Origin: Spirochaetota bacterium
Lineage (GTDB): Bacteria > Spirochaetota > Spirochaetia > Treponematales > UBA12059
Assembly: GCA_026398615.1 (NCBI GenBank)
Contig: JAPLSN010000036.1
Location: forward strand, 62,001 to 126,000
Length of the DNA stretch: 64,000 nucleotides
Direction of reading: 5' to 3'
Part shown: piece after piece, positions 9,245-16,614 of the stretch
Layout: each line of letters starts with the position of its first letter
Numbering within the stretch: position 1 is the stretch's first letter
Notes under the pieces: model-generated
Told to the model about the DNA's origin: nothing
The model's input: the letters and a program-made list of their open reading frames with translations, nothing else
Database searches by the model: none
Program-made: the position numbers and the translations under genes

Positions 9245-9313
9245 TCATGCAATCGGAGAGAGACCATTCTGTCTCTTGATCCTGTTCGTCGCCGAAAACC
9301 GCCATCCGGTGCC

Positions 9314-9386
9314 GGCGATGGGTCGAACGCTTCCGTGCGAGCCCATCGCCATCGACATTTCGCGAGGTCTTCGACCTCTCGAAATG
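9314..9386. repeat. Two strong inverted repeats flanking tRNA-Leu
   Basis: Hairpin one (9314-9350) pairs GGCGATGGG with CCCATCGCC. Hairpin two (9356-9386) pairs CATTTCG and GAGGTC with GACCTC and CGAAATG, with one mismatch and a three-base loop. Both are immediately downstream of tRNA-Leu in its transcription direction but neither has a U tract, so they look more like a dispersed palindromic element or a processing signal than a simple terminator. Confidence 0.6.
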
Positions 9387-9392
9387 ACCCTC

Positions 9393-9475
9393 TGCCGGCG
9401 ATGGGACTTGAACCCATACATCCTCGCGGACAGCGGATTTTGAGTCCGCCGCGTCTGCCATTCCGCCACGCCGGC
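9393..9475 (-). tRNA. tRNA-Leu (anticodon CAA)
   Basis: Full cloverleaf: acceptor GCCGGCG pairs with CGCCGGC, the anticodon loop CTCAAAA gives anticodon CAA for UUG, a long variable arm is present as expected for a class II leucine tRNA, and the T arm has GGTTCAAGTCC. Discriminator A; the CCA is not encoded. Length 83. Confidence 0.95.
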
Positions 9476-9503
9476 CCGGATCGTCTATACTACGCCGCTA
9501 CGA

Positions 9504-10496
9504 TTAGGTCAAGGCAGTCGGGACGGCGGCGCTTCCCTGCCGCATCCCGTTTCGCTCCATGTACTCGTCGAGATCCCGGTAGAAGCGGGCCTTGTCGATC
9601 TGCCGCTTCGGAAGCAGGCGCGCTGAATCCAAGGTTTCACAGGTGAATCGCTCAACGACGACCCTGCGAGGGATGAGTTCGAGCGCGCGGGCACAGAGTT
9701 CCAGGTGATGCCCATGGCAGAGCGTCGTCATTTCGCCGGCCAGGACGGAGGCGGCGAGCGCGGACCCGCGGGGGATATGCAGGTCGTGGATCTTCAGCGC
9801 GTCGACGCCCTGCGCCACCGCAAACGCGATCGTCCCGAGCATCATGGCATCCGTTTCCCCCGGCAGTCCGAAAATGACATGGGCCGTCGTCCTCACTTTT
9901 TCACCGCGGCAGAGCGCGACGGCCCGCGCGAAATCGTCGGCAGTATGCCCGCGCCCGATCCGTGTCAGCGTGGCATCATTCGAGGACTGGAGTCCGAGTT
10001 CCATTTCGACGTCGAAATCCGGGCGGCGGTACGAAACGAGAAGCGCGAGCTTCGCGGCATCCAGGCAATCAGGTCTCGTGGAAACCACGAGCCCCCGAAA
10101 ATCGTCAGCCGTCAAGCCTTCGTCGATGGCGGCTTTCAGGGCATCGGGCTCCGCGTTGGTGGACGTATATGCCTGGAAGTAGAGGAGGAGCTGCGAAGGT
10201 CCGTATCGGCGTTTCGCGAAGGACGCCGCGCGCCGGACCTGGGCCGAAATGCCTTCGACGGCATCCAGTTGGGGCGACCGGCTCCCGGCAGGAGCGCAAA
10301 ACGAGCAGCCGCCCGATCCGTCGGGACGCTTGTGGGGACAGGGAAAGCCTGCGTCCACCGGGACCCTCCGCACCTGCGTCCCGTAACGCTTCCTGAGATG
10401 GTCCGCGTAGCGCTCGAAGGTAAACGCGCGGCGCCGGTCACCGGGGCCGACTCCCGTCCTTGATTCGTCATCGTCTTTCCGGTACCGTGGCTCCAT
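9504..10496 (-). CDS. TIGR01212-type radical SAM protein (YhcC-like)
   Basis: About 330 residues of the YhcC family of radical SAM enzymes, related to the Elp3 branch. The cluster cysteines are in the pattern DAGFPCPHKRPDGSGGCSFC; other family signatures are QLLLYFQAYTSTNA, STRPDCLD, ELGLQSSND and a HLHIPRGSALA-like stretch. The reaction is not established, although the family is linked to tRNA or RNA modification by its relatives. The start at 10496 overlaps, in opposite orientation, the start codon of the divergent lipoprotein gene; a GTG/TTG further in is possible. No clear ribosome site is visible. Confidence 0.85.
   Translation of the reverse strand: MEPRYRKDDDESRTGVGPGDRRRAFTFERYADHLRKRYGTQVRRVPVDAGFPCPHKRPDGSGGCSFCAPAGSRSPQLDAVEGISAQVRRAASFAKRRYGPSQLLLYFQAYTSTNAEPDALKAAIDEGLTADDFRGLVVSTRPDCLDAAKLALLVSYRRPDFDVEMELGLQSSNDATLTRIGRGHTADDFARAVALCRGEKVRTTAHVIFGLPGETDAMMLGTIAFAVAQGVDALKIHDLHIPRGSALAASVLAGEMTTLCHGHHLELCARALELIPRRVVVERFTCETLDSARLLPKRQIDKARFYRDLDEYMERNGMRQGSAAVPTALT
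10460..10488 (+). promoter_or_regulatory. Promoter of the solute-binding lipoprotein gene
   Basis: TTGATT (10460-10465), 17-base spacer, TACCGT (10483-10488), then six bases to the ATG at 10495. The arrangement matches other probable leaderless starts in the window. The -10 box is a weak match on its own. Confidence 0.4.
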
Positions 10497-11754
10497 GAGA
10501 TCCAGCCCGCCATTCCTCTCGTTCGCGTCCGCCATCGCCATGGCGTTTTCCGCAGCAGCCGTTTTTTCCTGTGCGAACTCGTCCGCCGCGACAATCTGGA
10601 CGGATACGCCTATCGTCGCGTTCTACGCGGCCGCTTTCAACGAATCCCAGTCCAGGTTCAAGATCGAGGTCAAATACCGCGACGATATCGCGAACGTCCT
10701 TTCGCTCGAAAAGGAGCAACCGGCCCTCGTCATCGGCAGGTATCTCAAGAACTCGGACGCCCGCCGCCATTTCCAGCCGATCGACTACCTCTTCGGCGAA
10801 ATGATCATCGACAAGACCGCATTCTATCCGACCCTCCTCTCGCTCGGCAACATCGACGGCCGCCAGCTCCTGCTCCCCCTCTCCTTCAACATGCCGCTCA
10901 TCCTGTACCGCGGCGATGTCCCGAAACCCGCGAAGGACAACTTCGTCGTCTCGCCCGACGAGTTGATGGAGGCAGCTGCCGGATTCAATGCCCAGGGCAG
11001 GCAGGGCTTCGCGCGCATGGGGTATTCGCCGCGCTGGGACGACGACGTGCTCGCGCTCGCCGCGCGGATGTTCGGTTCGGACATCAGGGAAGGCCGGCCG
11101 TTCTCCTGGAACGACGGGGGCTTCGAACGCGCCGTCGCCTTCATCCGGCTCTGGTCCGCGCGCAACCGTTCACCAGTGGACGAGGAAGACTTCAAATTCA
11201 AGTACCTCTACCTGCCGGGTTACAAGTCGGTGGAAGAAGGCCGCGTGCTCTTCGCGTACATGGATTCATCGGCTTATTTCCTGATACCCGAGGAAAAGAG
11301 GATGCCCTTCGACTTCCGCTGGCTGGCCCGCGATCTTGCGATCCCGATCGACGAGGACATCATCTATGCCGCCGTATGCCGGAACGGCAGGGGCAAGCAG
11401 GCGGCGGAGGCATTCCTCAAGTGGCTGTACCGCGAGGACACCCAGAAAGGGATCCTGGATCAAGCCAGGAAGAACAGGTCGAACGAAAGCGTGTTCGGCA
11501 TAGCTGGAGGCTTTTCGTCGATTCGCTCCGTCAACGAGCGCGTCTTTCCGCTTTTCTACCCCTCGCTCCTCGGTCACGTGCCCCCCGAGAACTACCTGAA
11601 ATCGCCCGGGGTCTTTCCGCGCGAATGGCCGGCGATCAAGAAGCGCATCCTCGTGCCCTTCCTATTCGACGCGACGGGTGCCAACCCTCCTGGAGACTTG
11701 CGGGATGATTTTCGCAAGCGGGTCGACATCTGGGTCAAGCAGGGCGGGGGTTAA
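10495..11754 (+). CDS. Extracellular solute-binding lipoprotein, sugar ABC type
   Basis: A 419-residue probable lipoprotein. The signal region ends in AAAVFSC, a relaxed spirochaetal lipobox with Cys26. The rest has the bilobed family 1 substrate-binding pattern: PLSFNMPLILYR, FSWNDGGFERAVAFIRLW and an AAEAFLKWLYREDTQ segment near the C-terminus, as in carbohydrate-binding proteins of ABC importers. No permease or ATPase genes adjoin it, so it is an orphan receptor or serves a transporter elsewhere. The stop overlaps the convergent dus gene by four bases. The start lacks a ribosome site; an internal ATG at 10540 is an alternative. Confidence 0.82.
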   Translation: MRSSPPFLSFASAIAMAFSAAAVFSCANSSAATIWTDTPIVAFYAAAFNESQSRFKIEVKYRDDIANVLSLEKEQPALVIGRYLKNSDARRHFQPIDYLFGEMIIDKTAFYPTLLSLGNIDGRQLLLPLSFNMPLILYRGDVPKPAKDNFVVSPDELMEAAAGFNAQGRQGFARMGYSPRWDDDVLALAARMFGSDIREGRPFSWNDGGFERAVAFIRLWSARNRSPVDEEDFKFKYLYLPGYKSVEEGRVLFAYMDSSAYFLIPEEKRMPFDFRWLARDLAIPIDEDIIYAAVCRNGRGKQAAEAFLKWLYREDTQKGILDQARKNRSNESVFGIAGGFSSIRSVNERVFPLFYPSLLGHVPPENYLKSPGVFPREWPAIKKRILVPFLFDATGANPPGDLRDDFRKRVDIWVKQGGG

Positions 11755-12752
11755 AACGGCTGACCGGCCGCGGCCGAGCGCCATTCTTCGAACACCGCCT
11801 TCCATTCATCGCAGGTGGACGCTTTCACGGCCCGCGCGCGAAGGAGGGCCCCGTGCTCGCCGCCCTTCGTGTAGGCGCAAAATTGCTTCCTGAACTCGAC
11901 GCAGGCCGTCCGCTCCCCGAGGAAGCGCAAGCATAGACCGAAATGACGCCAGGCAACTTCGATCCGCGCTTCGACCGGAACTTCGTGCAGCGTTCCGGTC
12001 GCCGCGAGTTCCTTGGTTTTCATGAACACGAATGGGTCCCCCATGACGCCGCGGGCGAACATGACGCCGTCGACTCCGGTCTGGGCAAGCATGCGAAGCG
12101 CGGCCTCGGGCGAGGAGACGTCGCCCGAACCGAAGACGGGAACGGCGAGGGTCCGCTTCAGGTCCGCGAGCTTCGTCCAGTCGGCCCGGCCCGAATACCC
12201 TTGCGCACGCGTGCGGGCGTGCATGGTCACCGCGGCCGCCCCGGCATCCTGCGCGACGGAGGCCGTCTCGAGGAAATTGACCGACGCGTCGTCCCACCCG
12301 AGGCGGATCTTCACCGTCACCGGTACGGGAACCGCCGCCGCCATCGCGCGGACGATCTCGCCGATCTTCGCGGGCTCCCGGAGCAGGGCTGAACCGGCGC
12401 CGGTCTTCACGATCTTGGGTACGGGACAGCCGCAGTTCACGTCGATCAGCGACGGCGACCACTCCATGGCTCGAATGGCCGCCTCTGCCATTCGAGAAGG
12501 ATCGGCACCGAAAAGCTGGATCGCGTAGGCCGTCTCGTTCTCGGCGCGCTCGAGGAGCGGGAGGGTTTTCCGCGAACCGCGGGTGAGGGCTTCCGAGCTT
12601 ACCATCTCGGTGAAAGCGAAATCGCAGCCGAGCCCGGCGACGATCGACCGGAACGCCGCGTCGGAATAACCGGCCACGGGAGCGAGGCAGAGGTTGCCGG
12701 GCAGGACGCATGAACCCGCGTGTACGGGATGAAGGAGGTTTTCCGGGGTCAT
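11751..12752 (-). CDS. dus: tRNA-dihydrouridine synthase
   Basis: FMN enzyme that reduces uridines in the D loop of tRNA. The 333-residue protein shows the family landmarks: LAPVAGYSDAAFR at the N-terminal barrel, DVNCGCPVPKIVKTGAGSAL, TVKIRLGWD, the TMHARTRAQGYSG stretch, and PVFGSGDVSSPEAA with VMFARGVMGDPFVF. The active-site cysteine usual in Dus proteins is in DVNCGCPVPK. The start at 12752 gives the expected N-terminus although no good ribosome site is visible. It lies 83 bases downstream of tatD on the same strand, so co-transcription is likely. Confidence 0.92.
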   Translation of the reverse strand: MTPENLLHPVHAGSCVLPGNLCLAPVAGYSDAAFRSIVAGLGCDFAFTEMVSSEALTRGSRKTLPLLERAENETAYAIQLFGADPSRMAEAAIRAMEWSPSLIDVNCGCPVPKIVKTGAGSALLREPAKIGEIVRAMAAAVPVPVTVKIRLGWDDASVNFLETASVAQDAGAAAVTMHARTRAQGYSGRADWTKLADLKRTLAVPVFGSGDVSSPEAALRMLAQTGVDGVMFARGVMGDPFVFMKTKELAATGTLHEVPVEARIEVAWRHFGLCLRFLGERTACVEFRKQFCAYTKGGEHGALLRARAVKASTCDEWKAVFEEWRSAAAGQPF

Positions 12753-12835
12753 CTGCAATCCACGGCTACGGGACTCGAGGACCCGCGCCCCGGGAGAAGC
12801 GCGAAGGTCCCTCCCGGGAAGATCGGGTTCCCGCT

Positions 12836-13609
12836 TCAGTCCCGGATGCTGAAGAAACTCATGGCATTGTCGAAGGTGGCCTGCGCCGTATCCTCGACCG
12901 ACATTCCGAGCATCTCCGCCAGGAACGCCACGGTGGACGGCAGGTACTCGGGAAGGTTGCGCTTCCCGCGGTACTCGGCCGGAACCATGAACGGCGCTTC
13001 CGACTCGACGAGGATGCGCTCCACCGGAAGCACGCGGATGGTGTCGTGGAGGTTCTTGGCATTGCGGTACGTCAAGTTTCCCGCGAACGAAAAAAGCAGG
13101 TTGAGGTCCAGCGCGGCATTGGCGTACTCGGCGTCCTCCGAATAGCAATGGAGGATGCCGCCGGCGGGAGGCAGGCGGTCCTTCAGGATCTCGAGCACGT
13201 CGCGGCCCGCTTCGCGGTTGTGAATGATGACCGGGAGGTTGAAATGCGCGGCCAGCTCCAGCTGATCGATGAAGAGCTCGATCTGGGAACTCTTGTCCCC
13301 GAAACGGTGATGGTAGTCGAGACCGATCTCGCCGATGGCCACGACACGGGGCAGTTTGACGCCTTCCTCGATCTTCTTGCGCCAGTCCCTGCCGGGATTC
13401 ACGACCTCGGATGGCGAAACGCCCACCGCATGATAGACGTGCTCGGCAGACTTGAGGTTTTCGTAGACATGGCCAAAATCCACGATGCTGTTGCAGATGC
13501 TCACGATCTTGGCGACGCCAGCCTGTTTCGCCTGCTGGCAAACCAGTAGCTGCTCGATCGGCTCATCGTAGATAAGCCCGATATGGGCATGAGTGTCGAA
13601 ATACCGCAT
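12836..13609 (-). CDS. tatD: TatD-family metal-dependent hydrolase
   Basis: A 257-residue TIM-barrel metal hydrolase. Metal ligands are visible: FDTHAHIG at the start, GEIGLDYHH with the bridging glutamate, PVIIHNREA, ILHCYSED and VESEAPF near the end (usually LETDAP; here S-E replaces T-D). Family members act as DNA exonucleases or on D-aminoacyl-tRNA; which applies here is unknown. The start at 13609 follows GGAAGAC. It leads a pair with dus. Confidence 0.9.
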   Translation of the reverse strand: MRYFDTHAHIGLIYDEPIEQLLVCQQAKQAGVAKIVSICNSIVDFGHVYENLKSAEHVYHAVGVSPSEVVNPGRDWRKKIEEGVKLPRVVAIGEIGLDYHHRFGDKSSQIELFIDQLELAAHFNLPVIIHNREAGRDVLEILKDRLPPAGGILHCYSEDAEYANAALDLNLLFSFAGNLTYRNAKNLHDTIRVLPVERILVESEAPFMVPAEYRGKRNLPEYLPSTVAFLAEMLGMSVEDTAQATFDNAMSFFSIRD

Positions 13610-13776
13610 TTGTCTTCCAATGGAAATTCGATTAGGAATCCCGAACGGGGTAAATAACAATCTACCACCCGCCGTGTCCATCGTCAATATCGCGGGTAGG
13701 GGTCATCGAGTATGAAGTCTGTCTGAAGCAACGTATTTCTACATCATTTGCGGGAAAATGTAAAGGACTCCAGTAC

Positions 13777-13938
13777 ATGCGGAATAGCGGCGTTGACGAA
13801 TTCGTTCCAGAAAAGGAGGCGTACGTCCCGGAAAGCGATTACAAGCCACCGAAAGGCATGCAACTCCCGGCTCACGAACCCAAACTCCCTGGCGACCCAG
13901 CGGCCCTTTCGCGGAAAAAATCGGAAGACGGTTCTTGA
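13777..13938 (+). CDS. Small hypothetical protein, 53 residues
   Basis: A complete small frame beginning MRNSGVDEFVPEKEAYVPES and ending KKSEDGS. It is acidic, proline-rich and hydrophilic, with no signal or membrane segment, so probably disordered. AAAGGA lies eight bases before the ATG. It ends 24 bases before the next gene in the same direction. I do not recognise it. The amino-acid make-up is protein-like and the ribosome site is good, so I think it is more likely real than chance. Confidence 0.5.
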   Translation: MRNSGVDEFVPEKEAYVPESDYKPPKGMQLPAHEPKLPGDPAALSRKKSEDGS

Positions 13939-13964
13939 TGACGACGTTAGACGGAAACTATAAT
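13935..13964 (+). promoter_or_regulatory. Promoter before the 13963 hypothetical gene
   Basis: TTGATG (13935-13940), 18-base spacer, TATAAT (13959-13964). The -10 box overlaps the first possible ATG (13963), which argues that the in-frame ATG at 13975, ten bases after the box, is the working start when this promoter is used. Confidence 0.55.
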
Positions 13965-15627
13965 GGCCGCCGTCATGGACAAGCCCGCCATCGATACCAG
14001 GGAAAAACTCATTCATCGCGTCTTCCCCGACCTGCGGTACGGGGGTGATCCCGACATCGAACGCTATTTCGAGCTGCGCAAGACAGGCCGCGTCCAGGAA
14101 GCGCTATCCGTCTACCACGGCAGGTTGCGCGTCCGTTATCCCGACGACGGCAAGCGCTTCGCCCTTCTCGCCGCGTTCCGCGCCAGGGATCCCCGCTTCG
14201 CGGACTTCCTCCTCACCCTCCTGCTCGAGCTGGCCGACGCCATGATCGTGCGCATCAGGGCCAACATCGACATCCTCGCTGCCTGCTTCGACGGGGTCGA
14301 CCTGCGCAACATGTACAGGGCCCTCAAGGCGGTGGAAGCCGTCGTACGTTACCTTCCCCCCGATTCCGACGACGCCATTGCGGCGCTCGACCGCTACTCG
14401 GAATTCTCGGAACTGCTCGATTACCGTGCCGAGCGGATGGAGCGGGTCCGCTTCCTGACCCGCGAATTCTTCGCCCAGTCCGGCGCGGAGGATCCGGAGG
14501 ACTGGAACTTCCTGGAGCGCGGCCGACGGATGGAGGAAGACAGGCGCGCCGCCGCCAGAAAGAATTTCTTCGACCTGTCGAAAATCGAATTCGCGCCCGA
14601 GGACGTCGAACGCATCGAGATACCGTCCCGGCTCTCCCGCAAGGAAGACAGGGTGCTCGCCTTCTGCTACAAGTACTGGACCGGCGTCGACGACCCCGGC
14701 TTCGAGCGCATCGTATTCCTCTTTTCGCGCAAGTACGGGACGCACCACTACGACATCTTCAGGGTCGTCAAGAACGCCCGCGCGCGGAAGCATAACGACG
14801 ACGAGATGCTCAACATGGTCTCGACCGTGATGTCGTCGAGATACTCGTACTCCGTCCAGGGCGACCGCTACATGCAGCTCACGTGGCGCAGGCTCAAGGT
14901 CCGCCTGCTCGGGGAGATCGAACTCCTGGCTGCCGATTCGGCGAACGCGGCCGCCATCGTACCCGCCGAAGCAGCTGACCGGTACGCCGGGGGAAAGGCC
15001 GTCTGGCGCCTGCCCGCACCGAAAGCGCCCGCAACCCTGAAACCCGTCAGGCTGCCGGCCCCGATCCGCTCCGCTCCCGTGGCCGGGCCACAGGTTCCGG
15101 CAGCGGCGTTCCACGTCGTTGCACGTCAGGTGATACCCTTCACGGAAACGGTACCCGGACGCCGCCCCGCGGAAAGCTCGGCTCCACCCGCTCCGGAACG
15201 GCCGCCGGTCCGGGTCGCACCGCGCAAGGACGAACGCCCCGTCATGAAGATTCTCGCGACCGGGGCACGCATGCTGGCGGCGAGGGCGAAAACGGAAATC
15301 ATCCCCCGCCCCGTCGCCAACGGATCGGTTTCCGATCGCATCAAGAAACTATCGGGACGTTCATACGACGTCTACCGCGAACTCTTCCTCGCCCGCGTGC
15401 GCGAGTCGATCAGGAAGCACCTGTCATCGGGCAACGGGAACGGCAAATCAAGTTCTCCGGACAGCGCACTGAAAGCCGAGGATCTCATCTTCGAATTCCT
15501 GGAACGGAATTACGCCAACCCGTACATGGACTGGGAAGATTCGGACGAACGGGCTCGGCTCGGCGCCCTGGGTTTCGGCATCCTGGCCATCGACCCCGTC
15601 ATCGAGCACTGCTACCGGCGGTTGTAA
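13963..15627 (+). CDS. Conserved-looking hypothetical protein with Pro/Ala linker
   Basis: A soluble protein of 554 residues (550 if it starts at 13975). I do not recognise the family. Three parts can be seen: a helical, charged N-terminal region (1-330) with aromatic-rich stretches such as VLAFCYKYWTGVDDPGFERIVFLFSRKYG; a linker of about 110 residues rich in proline, alanine and arginine (340-450); and a C-terminal helical domain ending NPYMDWEDSDERARLGALGFGILAIDP. No catalytic motif, signal peptide or membrane segment is evident. It follows the 53-residue small ORF and converges with recR. Confidence 0.85.
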   Translation: MAAVMDKPAIDTREKLIHRVFPDLRYGGDPDIERYFELRKTGRVQEALSVYHGRLRVRYPDDGKRFALLAAFRARDPRFADFLLTLLLELADAMIVRIRANIDILAACFDGVDLRNMYRALKAVEAVVRYLPPDSDDAIAALDRYSEFSELLDYRAERMERVRFLTREFFAQSGAEDPEDWNFLERGRRMEEDRRAAARKNFFDLSKIEFAPEDVERIEIPSRLSRKEDRVLAFCYKYWTGVDDPGFERIVFLFSRKYGTHHYDIFRVVKNARARKHNDDEMLNMVSTVMSSRYSYSVQGDRYMQLTWRRLKVRLLGEIELLAADSANAAAIVPAEAADRYAGGKAVWRLPAPKAPATLKPVRLPAPIRSAPVAGPQVPAAAFHVVARQVIPFTETVPGRRPAESSAPPAPERPPVRVAPRKDERPVMKILATGARMLAARAKTEIIPRPVANGSVSDRIKKLSGRSYDVYRELFLARVRESIRKHLSSGNGNGKSSSPDSALKAEDLIFEFLERNYANPYMDWEDSDERARLGALGFGILAIDPVIEHCYRRL

Positions 15628-15709
15628 GTCCCCGATCGGCACAAGCCGTTCGCCTGGCAGGTTGCTGTCACGAGCGTACTCGCGCAGCCTCGGGTTTTCC
15701 CAGAACCGG

Positions 15710-16297
15710 CTAGAGCCTCACGCGCCCCCGGAAGGACCGGGCAAGGGTCAGGCGGTCGGCGTACTCGAGGTCACCCCCGACGGGGATGCCGGTCGCCAGC
15801 CGCGTCACCTCGGCTCCCGTTCCCGCCAGGATCTTCTTCACGTAAAGCGCCGTCGTATCGCCTTCCACGGTCGGATTCGTCGCGATGATGATCTCGCGGA
15901 TGCCCCCGGTCCGCACCCGCCGCTCCAGCGCATCCAGGTGGAGGTTTTCCGGCCCGACGCCGTCGAGCGGCGCGATGAGGCCGCCGAGCACGTGGTAGAG
16001 CCCCAGGTACTCCCTGCCCGCCTCGATCGTGAGCACGTCCTGGGGTTGCTCGACGACGCAGAGGATGCTGCGGTCGCGGGCGGGCGAGGAGCACACGGGG
16101 CAGGGATCGGATTCCGTGTACGCCCCGCAGACCGAGCAGAAACGGACTGATTCCCTGAGCCGGGAAATGCGCTCCGCGAGGGTCCGGGCGAAGGATTCAT
16201 CGGCCTTGAGGAGATGAAAGGCGATGCGCGACGCGCTCTTCTTGCCGATCCCTGGCAGCCGGGACAGCAGCGCGACCAGGTCCTCGAGCGCCTTCAC
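15710..16297 (-). CDS. recR: Recombination mediator RecR
   Basis: RecFOR-pathway protein that helps load RecA on gapped DNA. The 195-residue protein has the helix-hairpin-helix (LLSRLPGIGKKSASRIAFHLL), a zinc finger CSVCGAYTESDPCPVC, and a Toprim domain with VVEQPQDV and GVGPENLHLDAL. The GTG start at 16297 follows GGGGGATAGG and sits one base after the ybaB stop, so the two are translationally coupled. dnaX-ybaB-recR is a classic conserved gene order. Confidence 0.95.
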   Translation of the reverse strand: MKALEDLVALLSRLPGIGKKSASRIAFHLLKADESFARTLAERISRLRESVRFCSVCGAYTESDPCPVCSSPARDRSILCVVEQPQDVLTIEAGREYLGLYHVLGGLIAPLDGVGPENLHLDALERRVRTGGIREIIIATNPTVEGDTTALYVKKILAGTGAEVTRLATGIPVGGDLEYADRLTLARSFRGRVRL

Positions 16298-16298
16298 C

Positions 16299-16613
16299 CT
16301 ATCCCCCGAAGCCCGGGAAGCCGGGCAGCCCTCCGGAGATCTCGGAACCCAGTGACTCCCGGATGCGCGCGAGCGCATCGGCATGGGCGGCCCGGACGAG
16401 ATCCTGAAGCATCGTCAACTCCGCCGGATCGACGACTTCGGGCGCTATCTCGATCGACAACAACTCCATCGAACCATTCATGACCACCTTGACCATGCCG
16501 CCCCCGGACGAGCCGACCACCGTGATCGCGGCCATGCGGCTCCGCATCTCCTCGGCGCGGGCCTGGAGCGCGGCGGGATCCCCCAGCATCTTGAGAATTT
16601 CGGAAAGATCCAT
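16299..16613 (-). CDS. ybaB: YbaB/EbfC nucleoid-associated protein
   Basis: A 104-residue DNA-binding nucleoid protein. The family pattern is clear: an N-terminal helix (LSEILKMLGDPAALQARAEEM), then AITVVGSSGGGMVKVVMNG, then LLSIEIAPEVVDPAELTMLQDLVRAA. The C-terminal glycine-proline tail is usual. It sits between dnaX (one-base gap) and recR (one-base gap), so all three come from one transcript. Confidence 0.95.
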   Translation of the reverse strand: MDLSEILKMLGDPAALQARAEEMRSRMAAITVVGSSGGGMVKVVMNGSMELLSIEIAPEVVDPAELTMLQDLVRAAHADALARIRESLGSEISGGLPGFPGFGG

Positions 16614-16614
16614 G

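Noticed and set aside
12753-13541. The dus frame stays open far upstream, into tatD, giving a 596-codon frame
   Set aside because: The extension overlaps the tatD gene in another frame and adds only low-complexity Arg/Gly/Pro sequence; family alignment starts near 12752.
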